A stretch of DNA of 34,053 nucleotides from CAYMEV01 sp964431655 [NCBI: uncultured bacterium]. Lineage in GTDB: Bacteria; CAYMEV01. The position numbers were made by a program, and so were the translations under genes. The notes below the pieces were generated by a model. It was not told where the DNA came from. It saw only the letters and a program-made list of their open reading frames with translations, and ran no database searches. Shown piece after piece: positions 24,325-31,198 of the stretch. Location of the stretch: positions 1 through 34,053 of the forward strand of contig CAYSKJ010000015.1 of the NCBI GenBank assembly GCA_964431655.1. The letters are read 5' to 3'. Positions within the stretch are counted from its first letter, which is position 1. Each line of letters opens with the position of its first letter.

Positions 24325-25445
24325 CTTACATTCCTCCTGTTATAGTTGAAAACAACCGTCTCTTCTCCCTGGGCCGGAACAGATATCAGAAAACGGACGG
24401 TATTTGCGTTTTCCTTTTCATATTCATGGGTGCTTTCCGACATGTCCCACTGCCCTGGTATATGCTCTATCAGGGTAAGGATTGCCGGCTGGTCCCTGAA
24501 GTTCTCTATTCTGGCCTGAATGGTTTCGTCCGTATCATAGAGTATGACAGTATTGCTCTGATTGTGCCTGAGGTTTATCCTGGTGTCTTTCATCTTATGC
24601 TGTGTCACCACTATATCCCTGCTTTCCCCTATCTTCAGCTCCATCTTTTTGCCGGAGGGAGTAAAGGGGGCATAATCCTCGCCCAGGAATATGGTCGAGC
24701 CCTTCCCGTCATCCTGAAAAACCCGGACCTTGCCCCACCACAGGGAGGATTCCCCAAGCCCGGAAGCTTTATCGTTGCGGATGACATAGGTTACCGGTAT
24801 TCCCACATTGGTGTCCTGTTCTTCCGGATCCCAGGGCAGTTTGCCGGCATCAAATGTAAAGACCTTCTCAACAGGTACCGGGTCTTTCCTGAAAAATAGG
24901 AACTGCTTTGTCTCTTCGTGCTGAGATGAATTCTGAAATGTATCTCCGTATTCCGGGTAAAACCCGGCATCGCTGAAGTCCTCGCCGGAGAAGTTCCGCA
25001 CAACCAGGAAGGACTGCATGTCAACCTTTGTTTCCAACTTGTCCGCTATCATTTTATAGGTTACGAGATGATCTATATTGCGCAGAATATACCCTATCCT
25101 TATCTTTTCCTCCCGGGCCCTGCTGCTGCTTATTTCCCATACCAGGGCATTTTCATCGGGAGGGTAGCTGACACTGAGCAGTATTACCTCATCCGGGTTC
25201 TGCAGTATCCTTATGCGTATTGAGTCAGGGTCTATCATGACCCCCCTCCAGGAGAAATCCACCTTGTTTATTCCCTCCTGAAGCAGAAGGACCCGCTCTT
25301 CTTCAACATAGGTTGCCGAAGGGTTGTCAAGCCTTACAGAAGCCTTGTCCCTTTCGGGGACAGCTACAAGCTTTATTCTGGCCAGGCATGGAAAGCAGGC
25401 CAGTAAAGCAAACAGGACGATCATAATCAGCCGTTTTAATTGCAT
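24321..25445 (-). CDS. DUF4139-like exported protein, paralogue 2
   Basis: A 374-residue exported protein, first gene of a minus-strand set with the second DUF4139-like gene and probably the DUF3465-like gene. Signal peptide MQLKRLIMIVLFALLACFPCLA; the Cys residues near its end do not form a clear lipobox. The mature start ARIKLVAVPERDKASVRLDNPSA parallels ARIDLVTLPERDSVQLTIYNSA of the downstream gene, and the shared pattern LQEGINKVDFSWRGVMIDPDSI confirms common ancestry. It lacks the insert seen in paralogue 1. The ATG at 25445 was chosen because AAGGAG lies 9 bases upstream; the frame extends to 25454, but that ATG touches the Shine-Dalgarno. Function unknown. Confidence 0.8.
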   Translation of the reverse strand: MQLKRLIMIVLFALLACFPCLARIKLVAVPERDKASVRLDNPSATYVEEERVLLLQEGINKVDFSWRGVMIDPDSIRIRILQNPDEVILLSVSYPPDENALVWEISSSRAREEKIRIGYILRNIDHLVTYKMIADKLETKVDMQSFLVVRNFSGEDFSDAGFYPEYGDTFQNSSQHEETKQFLFFRKDPVPVEKVFTFDAGKLPWDPEEQDTNVGIPVTYVIRNDKASGLGESSLWWGKVRVFQDDGKGSTIFLGEDYAPFTPSGKKMELKIGESRDIVVTQHKMKDTRINLRHNQSNTVILYDTDETIQARIENFRDQPAILTLIEHIPGQWDMSESTHEYEKENANTVRFLISVPAQGEETVVFNYNRRNVR

Positions 25446-26032
25446 TGTCTGCATCTCCTTTATAATAGTCAGGCATTACTTTTATGATACAACTAAAACA
25501 GTACAGATAACAGAGAAAAATATTCCTTCGGGGTGAAAATTTCCATGACCTGACTGCTGGAATTAATATACCGCCGTGGTATCCAGATATTGTTAATTAA
25601 AATATAAGCAGAATATTATCAGGGTCTGGATATTCTGGACCAGATTTTTTAAGATTTGAGCTGAAGGGCAAAAATTGATTTTGATTTCATAACGGCAGTT
25701 TGACTGCAGAACAGAGGATGGTGGAACTGTATATGAAGGCTATGCAACAAAATATACTGGGGATGGAGAGGAGGGTTGAAGCAAAAAGAACCGTCCCTTT
25801 TGCTTCGGGGAAAATGCGCATTTAATCGATAATATAAAGCTGTGAAGCAAAAAGAACCGTCCCTTTTGCTTCGTCCCTTTTGCTTCGGGCTTCGGGGTGA
25901 AAATTTCCATGACCTGACTGCTGGAATTAGTAATTTCAAATAAATGATAAAATATATTGATTTTTAAACGGCGGAGTCTTAAAATTTAAATTAATTAAGC
26001 TGTCCCTATCAGAAAAAAGGGATTATATAGAA
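25446..26032. repeat. Repeat-rich non-coding interval between divergent genes
   Basis: 587 bp without a supported gene. Two identical 40-bp direct repeats lie at 25526-25565 and 25890-25929. Between them are two copies of a hairpin unit (25778-25806 and 25844-25872) with arms GAAGCAAAA and TTTTGCTTC around AGAACCGTCCC. Just after the second copy, its 3' arm is duplicated once more (about 25874-25889). The hairpin core GAACCGTCCC resembles short intergenic repeats I recall from many bacterial genomes; a link to REP-type mobilisation is a guess. Short frames crossing the repeats are not credible genes. Confidence 0.75.
25957..25985 (+). promoter_or_regulatory. Sigma70 promoter for the cyclase/ATPase gene
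   Basis: TTGATT (25957-25962), 17 bp, TAAAAT (25980-25985), 47 bp before the start codon. Boxes and spacing are good; it starts just beyond the repeat cluster. Confidence 0.55.
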
Positions 26033-29000
26033 ATGAAATGCAGTAACTGCGGTTTTGAAAACCCGGGGGTCATGAAATTTTGCGGAAACTGCGGAAAGTC
26101 TCTATCTCCCGCCCACACACCCAGTGAAGAATTCAGGCTCCTGGCCGTCCTTTTCATGGATATGGTCGGTTATACCAGTTTCAGTGACAGCATGGACCCG
26201 GAAATGCTCAAAGACATCCTTATAAAATATTATCAGAAGATTGAAGCTGACATCAACTTTTATGACGGTGAGGTCATAAAATATATCGGGGATGGCGTCC
26301 TGTCTGTTTTCGGCTATCCCAAATCCCACGAAAATGATCCGGAAAGAGCTGTCCTGTCTGCTCTAAGGAACCGGGGCCACATAAACGAACTGAACAAAAA
26401 CATGAGCCTGGGAATTAAATTCCGCTACGGGATAAATTACGGAAGGGTGGTCGTAAGCAGGGTCAGGGATACGATGGATTTTTTCGGGGAAGAGATTAAT
26501 ATTGCCCAGAGGCTCCAGGCAGGTGCAGACCCGGAACAGATACTGGTCAGCAGTACAGTATTCAAGCAGTTAAAGTCAATCTTTGATTTCAAATCCTCCC
26601 CCCGGATGGTCCGTATTACCGATGGCACTGAAACTGAAGGCTATCAGGTGCTGGACAGGAAGAAAAAGAGGGGAAAGATAAGGGGTGTGGACGGTATAAG
26701 CCAGATTATGATAGGAAGGCGTGAGGAACTGGAAAAGCTTATGACTGCTTTCAGCCAGACCCTTGAGGATAAGAAGCCACGTATTCTTCTTATAGAGGGG
26801 GAAGCAGGAATCGGTAAAACAAGGCTTTATGATGAATTTGAATCAGGAATTAAAGGATCTGCAAGCACAGTTATTATGAAAGGCCGATGCCTGCCCTATA
26901 CCAGGGGATTTTCCTACTGGCCCGTCATGGAGATAGTGAAGGAATACCTCGGTATATCAGCTGATGACAGCAGGGAGTCTGCAATAAACAAAATTGAGGA
27001 AAAAATTAACTATATGCCCGAGAAAGAGTCACTCTACCTTGCTGATATAAAATCACTGCTTCTTAATTTTCTCGGTTTTATTGATGCCGGAGATATGACC
27101 GTACCCCAGGATAAGATAAAAAGGCTTTTTTTCATTGTATTTGAGGAAATACTCAGAAATTTAAGCAGGGAAAAGCTGATTATCTTTGTAATCGAAGATT
27201 TTCAATGGCTGGATATTCCGTCCAGGGACCTGCTTCTGCATATTACGGAGCATCTAAGGGATACAGGTATGCTTTTTGTCTTTATCACGAGGATGGAAGC
27301 AAAAGAAAATCCCGTGAGCGCTGTGCTTTATGAAAAGATCAGGAAACTTCCCGGGTTCTCATGCATAAGACTTGAGAGGCTGAGTGAAAGCCAGTCGGTA
27401 GAATTAATAGAGAGGATACTGGAAACAGAAAACCTGTCTGCAGATTTCAGGGACCTTATTACAGGAAAAAGTTCAGGTAATCCCTATTATCTTGAGGAAA
27501 TAATAAAAGCATTCATTGAGAGCGGTGTACTTGCAAAAGAAGCAGGAAGATGGAAAATTACAGGCAGGGTAAAGGATGTGAGCATCCCCAGCTCGGTCAA
27601 GGGTGTCATACAGGCGAGGCTTGACCGCCTTACCCATGAGGAAAGAGAGACCATACAGAATGCTGCGGTTATTGGAAATACCTTCTGGAAGGATGTACTT
27701 GATGCCATTACCGGCATAATTGTTGACAGGCACCTGGAAAGCCTTGAAACCAAGGATTATGTCATTAAAAACCTTCATTCCGAGTATTTCAGCCACTCCG
27801 AATATCTCTTCAGGCATATCCTTATCCGGGAGGTTGCCTACGACAGCCTTCTGTCCAGGGCAAGGAAATCCATACATGCAAAGATAGCCAGATGCATTGA
27901 GAAGCGTTTTTTAAAGAATGACCAGTATCTGAGCCTTCTGTCCTATCATTATGAAAAGGCGGGGATATATGATAAAGCAGGAGAGTATTACCATCAGCTG
28001 GGCATGTCCCAGAGGGAGAAGAACCTGGACGAAGACGCGCTGTATTCCTTTGAGAAGGTCCTGGAGTACGGGGACAGCATTGATTTTTCTGTCAAATATT
28101 CAGCCCTGGATAATATGGGTAAAATCAGGATAATCCGGGGCCAAAGCAATGAAGCCATAAGCATTTATCAGCAGCTGCTGGATTCCGGAAAGCTGGATGA
28201 AAAGCAAAAAGCTGAGAATATGTGCAAGCTTGCAGAAATTTACCAGAGAGTCAGTGATTATAACAGGGCTGAAGAATACCTGGAAAAGATCAAGGAGATA
28301 CTGAATCCTGAATGGTTCCTGGAAAGTATCTCCTATTATTCTCTTAAAGCCTATCTGGGATACCTGCGGGGCAATACACAGCAGTTCATATCATGTGTAG
28401 GGACTGTTCAGGATATGCTCAAAACCCCCTTCAAGGCTCCCAGCAAGGCAGTATCTGATGCCGTGCTCCTCCAGTCCTATCTGCTCCTGGGGGCATACTA
28501 CGGCATAATTAACCAGAAAAAAGAATCCCTGAAATATTATAAAAGGATTGAACATTTTTATAAAAGTAAAAACAAGTATCTCTGCCTTGATGCATGCTAC
28601 AATAATATCGGTGCCACTTACTTCTCGATGGGAGAGCTGGGCAAAGCGGTCAGATATTTTGAGAAATCCATTGAAATATGCAGGAAACTCCATGACCGGC
28701 TGGGAGAAACGGTTACATGCTATAATCTCGGCAATATATACCTGTTCTGCAATTACCCTGAAAAGGCTGAACAATACTTCAACCGTTATCTGGAGATTAA
28801 CAGCCAGATCAATAATATACTCGGCAACGGCTACGGGAAATCAGGCCTGGCCAGGCTGGCTCTAAGGAACGGGGACTATGAAAATGCCATGGCTCTCTTA
28901 AAGGAATCCAAAAAGATTTTTTCAGACCTGAAAAGCAGGGTGCTTGCAGGTAATATTGACATCCAGATGGCTGAAGCCTGTATTGATAAGGGAGACCTGG

Positions 29001-29347
29001 AGGATGCTGAAAAGCTGATTAAACTGATCGATCCTGCAGAGAACCGGGATGCGCTGGAATTCCTGCGGGGCAGAATAATCCACAGGAAAGGGGACTTTGA
29101 TAAGGCATACCCCTTTTTCCGGTCTGTATATGACAGAGACATTGAGAAGAATGATCAGGACCACCTGCTTACAGCAGGCTACTATCTCCTTAATACAGCG
29201 CGGAACATGAAAGATATGCCGGATATCCAGGAGCAGGCAGGATTTCTGAAGGCAAAGGTCAGAGCAATAAAAAAGGCTCTTAACCCTGAACTGAGGTCCA
29301 GGTTTGCACAGGATAAGAATATCCGGTACATTCTGTCCTGTCCTTAA
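26033..29347 (+). CDS. Zinc-ribbon / adenylate cyclase / ATPase / TPR protein
   Basis: An 1104-residue cytosolic signalling protein expected to make cAMP. (a) Residues 1-22: zinc ribbon with C3, C6, C17, C20. (b) About 35-215: class III cyclase with metal Asp D43 (FMDMVGYTSF) and D87 (YIGDG), adenine-selecting K83 and D149, and catalytic N156 and R160 (INIAQRL); the K/D pair favours ATP over GTP. (c) About 235-640: P-loop ATPase, Walker A GEAGIGKT at 256-263, Walker B-like VIEDFQWLD near 389. (d) About 650-1090: TPR repeats, with classic pairs such as GATYFSMGELGKAVRYFEKSIE. Shine-Dalgarno is weak (AGGGA). The plan matches the phosphatase-fused protein at 2229-6233, in which the cyclase residues are lost. 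Trigger and targets are unknown. Confidence 0.92.
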   Translation: MKCSNCGFENPGVMKFCGNCGKSLSPAHTPSEEFRLLAVLFMDMVGYTSFSDSMDPEMLKDILIKYYQKIEADINFYDGEVIKYIGDGVLSVFGYPKSHENDPERAVLSALRNRGHINELNKNMSLGIKFRYGINYGRVVVSRVRDTMDFFGEEINIAQRLQAGADPEQILVSSTVFKQLKSIFDFKSSPRMVRITDGTETEGYQVLDRKKKRGKIRGVDGISQIMIGRREELEKLMTAFSQTLEDKKPRILLIEGEAGIGKTRLYDEFESGIKGSASTVIMKGRCLPYTRGFSYWPVMEIVKEYLGISADDSRESAINKIEEKINYMPEKESLYLADIKSLLLNFLGFIDAGDMTVPQDKIKRLFFIVFEEILRNLSREKLIIFVIEDFQWLDIPSRDLLLHITEHLRDTGMLFVFITRMEAKENPVSAVLYEKIRKLPGFSCIRLERLSESQSVELIERILETENLSADFRDLITGKSSGNPYYLEEIIKAFIESGVLAKEAGRWKITGRVKDVSIPSSVKGVIQARLDRLTHEERETIQNAAVIGNTFWKDVLDAITGIIVDRHLESLETKDYVIKNLHSEYFSHSEYLFRHILIREVAYDSLLSRARKSIHAKIARCIEKRFLKNDQYLSLLSYHYEKAGIYDKAGEYYHQLGMSQREKNLDEDALYSFEKVLEYGDSIDFSVKYSALDNMGKIRIIRGQSNEAISIYQQLLDSGKLDEKQKAENMCKLAEIYQRVSDYNRAEEYLEKIKEILNPEWFLESISYYSLKAYLGYLRGNTQQFISCVGTVQDMLKTPFKAPSKAVSDAVLLQSYLLLGAYYGIINQKKESLKYYKRIEHFYKSKNKYLCLDACYNNIGATYFSMGELGKAVRYFEKSIEICRKLHDRLGETVTCYNLGNIYLFCNYPEKAEQYFNRYLEINSQINNILGNGYGKSGLARLALRNGDYENAMALLKESKKIFSDLKSRVLAGNIDIQMAEACIDKGDLEDAEKLIKLIDPAENRDALEFLRGRIIHRKGDFDKAYPFFRSVYDRDIEKNDQDHLLTAGYYLLNTARNMKDMPDIQEQAGFLKAKVRAIKKALNPELRSRFAQDKNIRYILSCP

Positions 29348-29413
29348 GGAACCTGCTGGAAAAGTCACAAATCCAGAAGATCTGAAATCGGGATGCAGCA
29401 TTTTTAAGGGCAA

Positions 29414-29431
29414 TGTACTATTTTGTGGACA
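29414..29431 (+). promoter_or_regulatory. Enhancer-like site, second copy
   Basis: TGTACTATTTTGTGGACA differs at only 3 of 18 positions from the site at 20211-20228, although its palindromic arms are less perfect. It ends 72 bp before the -24/-12 element at 29504. The spacing is 20 bp longer than at the other gene, about two turns of DNA. Confidence 0.55.
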
Positions 29432-29503
29432 TATTTTTATCTCCTTTAATTGAAAAAACCTTCTTAAAAAGGTAAAATAGGCAATAACGAATTCTTGTAT
29501 TTA

Positions 29504-29519
29504 TGGCATGTTTTGTGCT
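29504..29519 (+). promoter_or_regulatory. Sigma54-like (-24/-12) promoter, second copy
   Basis: TGGCATGTTTTGTGCT has the required GG-N10-GC and the same TGGCAT start as the promoter at 20281; the -12 half (GTGCT) is weaker. A TATAAT overlaps at 29519-29524 with TTGTAT 18 bp upstream (29495-29500), so sigma70 use cannot be excluded. Confidence 0.5.
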
Positions 29520-29559
29520 ATAATTATGGATAAGGAATAATTTCAGGAGGTAAAAATAA

Positions 29560-31074
29560 ATGAACAGAAAGAACTCATTACTAATCGCAGTTTTCCTGGC
29601 GGTTATCTTCAGCATGAGCGCATTTCCCGCCGGTGTAGAGGTCAGCCTCATGGGCGCTGAGAACGGTTTTATTTACAGAACCGGCCATCTGGCGGATATA
29701 AGGGTCAGCCTTTCTTCCCCCGCATACCTGATCGTCTATGGACTGGACAGCGACGGCGACATTAAGATACTTTTCCCGAACATTGATACACCCAATAACT
29801 ATGTCACCCAGAGAAGCATATCCCTGACAAGGCACCATAATATGCTGGCTGATGAGGGCGGGCCCCTGTTTATTTTCGCCATAGCATCGCCGGACCGCAG
29901 GATGAGCTTCCATTATCAGGACAGGACTATTCCCCTGTGGAGCAATTACTGGCCCCCCTACCATCCGGTATACTCCTTTGTTCCTGTTTCGGGCTACGGC
30001 GGATACAGCGGCTTTCCCGTGGTTCTCGGCAGGCATCTGCCCATTCAGCGGGACAGCAGGTATCCCTCCGGTTATTATCCCGGGGGCATGCAGTCCATGC
30101 CCTATGAACAGATATCCGATGAATTCGGGCAGTTCTACAGGATAGTGGACTATTTCATCGATGATCTGAACGGCGCTGTCGTCAGGTTTAATTTCCCCTA
30201 TTACTACGGCACTGCAGAGCTCTATGTCCACAATCCCCAGAGCAGCTACGGCTATAATACGATTTTTGACAGCTATCTGAATCCCTATGGCTACTGGGTA
30301 TTCCTTGACGGCCTCAGGGTATGGAAACCCTATGTATCATACCGCTGGAAGCCTTTTGTCCATGGTTACTGGAGATGGTCCGGAAGCATAAGGGACTGGG
30401 TATGGATATCCTTTGAGCCCTGGAACCTCACCTATTACTATGGCTACTGGTATTTTGACCTCAGGCACGGATGGGTCTGGATACCGGATATGCAGTGGCA
30501 TGCCCCCAGGGTTGTTTTTTATTATGTCAGGGGGTATGTAGGCTGGAGGCCCGCACCCCTGCCCAATGAATACCACAGCAGGATAAACGGCTACAGCTTC
30601 AATTACCGGGATTCTTCCCACAACCCCTATGTCTTTGTATCATCCAAGGATTTTACATCAAGCGATGTATCATCCAGGGTATTGCCTGATCATATCTATA
30701 CATCCCAGATAAGGCCCAGGCTGGGAACATCCCGGGTGCAGGAATTCCAGGAGGGCGTCAAATTCCTTGAGAAGGTCATGCCTGCAGAAAGGCTTACCGT
30801 AAGGACCGTGGACCTGGAGAAGACGAAACTGGATACCGGCGGTTCCCAGCCCCTGGAAGCCATGCTCCCGAAGCTGGATTCCAGGGAAAAGACAGCGGTG
30901 AAATCCAGGCAGGGTGAAATCTTAAGCGAGGTAAAAGCCCAGAAGAAGTCAGCCCCTCAGCAGGAGACGGATCAGATAAAGAAGCCGGCCCGGGAGAAAG
31001 CCAGCAGTCCCCTGACTGAAAGAAGCAAAATAAAGAATCCCGACGGCCCCATAAAGATAGAAAAAACCCGTTAA
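29560..31074 (+). CDS. Secreted DUF4384-like / W-Y-rich protein, short form
   Basis: A 504-residue exported protein, paralogue of the 20335-22407 product. A signal peptide ends near AFPAG (about residue 24). The DUF4384-like N-terminal domain has DIRVSLSSPAYLIVYGLDSDGDIKILFPN, and the aromatic domain (about 245-345) has YGYWYFDLRHGWVWIP and GWRPAPLP. The similarity continues through LPKLDSREKTAVKSRQ and stops where the long form begins its Ser/Lys tail; here only a short charged tail remains (about 40 residues). AGGAGG precedes the ATG. It shares a promoter/enhancer arrangement with the long form, so both are probably induced together. Probably periplasmic or surface-located; function unknown. 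Confidence 0.87.
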   Translation: MNRKNSLLIAVFLAVIFSMSAFPAGVEVSLMGAENGFIYRTGHLADIRVSLSSPAYLIVYGLDSDGDIKILFPNIDTPNNYVTQRSISLTRHHNMLADEGGPLFIFAIASPDRRMSFHYQDRTIPLWSNYWPPYHPVYSFVPVSGYGGYSGFPVVLGRHLPIQRDSRYPSGYYPGGMQSMPYEQISDEFGQFYRIVDYFIDDLNGAVVRFNFPYYYGTAELYVHNPQSSYGYNTIFDSYLNPYGYWVFLDGLRVWKPYVSYRWKPFVHGYWRWSGSIRDWVWISFEPWNLTYYYGYWYFDLRHGWVWIPDMQWHAPRVVFYYVRGYVGWRPAPLPNEYHSRINGYSFNYRDSSHNPYVFVSSKDFTSSDVSSRVLPDHIYTSQIRPRLGTSRVQEFQEGVKFLEKVMPAERLTVRTVDLEKTKLDTGGSQPLEAMLPKLDSREKTAVKSRQGEILSEVKAQKKSAPQQETDQIKKPAREKASSPLTERSKIKNPDGPIKIEKTR

Positions 31075-31084
31075 GTCAAATTAA

Positions 31085-31130
31085 GGCGGGGGTGGATCCT
31101 GTATCCTCCCCGCCCCCTATTTCCTTTTTT
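31085..31130 (+). terminator. Terminator after the short W-Y-rich gene
   Basis: GC-rich stem GGCGGGG / CCCCGCC extended by GGAT / ATCC with a bulged T and loop CCTGT, followed after about 10 bases by TTTTTT. The U-tract is displaced, so efficiency is uncertain. Confidence 0.6.
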
Positions 31131-31132
31131 GC

Positions 31133-31160
31133 TTGCACTTTTTTTATAAACATTTATAAA
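31133..31160 (+). promoter_or_regulatory. Candidate sigma70 promoter for the membrane phosphoesterase operon
   Basis: TTGCAC (31133-31138), 16 bp, TATAAA (31155-31160), 38 bp before the ATG. A second TATAAA at 31145-31150 is too close to the -35 box. Confidence 0.5.
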
Positions 31161-31198
31161 CAGTTGCCGTAAGATTTTAAAAAATTAGGAATAATTAT

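Noticed and set aside
25778-25889. CRISPR-like array
   Set aside because: Only two full units, unequal spacing, strongly palindromic units with duplicated arms, and no cas genes in the window.
25649-25939. Minus-strand frame containing repeated KRDGSFCF words
   Set aside because: The protein repeat is only the translation of the GAAGCAAAA hairpin repeats; no other coding sign.
29448-29478. Terminator after the cyclase/ATPase gene
   Set aside because: The ACCTT/AAGGT stem is short and AT-rich, without a T run; no convincing terminator was found for this gene.
29495-29524. Ordinary sigma70 promoter (TTGTAT, 18 bp, TATAAT) as the main promoter of the short W-Y-rich gene
   Set aside because: Possible, but the overlapping GG-N10-GC element and the upstream site are the parts shared with the paralogue, while no matching -35 box exists there; kept as an alternative only.
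29581-30231. Long minus-strand frame (216 codons) inside the short W-Y-rich gene
   Set aside because: It is antisense to a gene with signal peptide, Shine-Dalgarno and a full-length paralogue; the frame is a by-product of codon bias.
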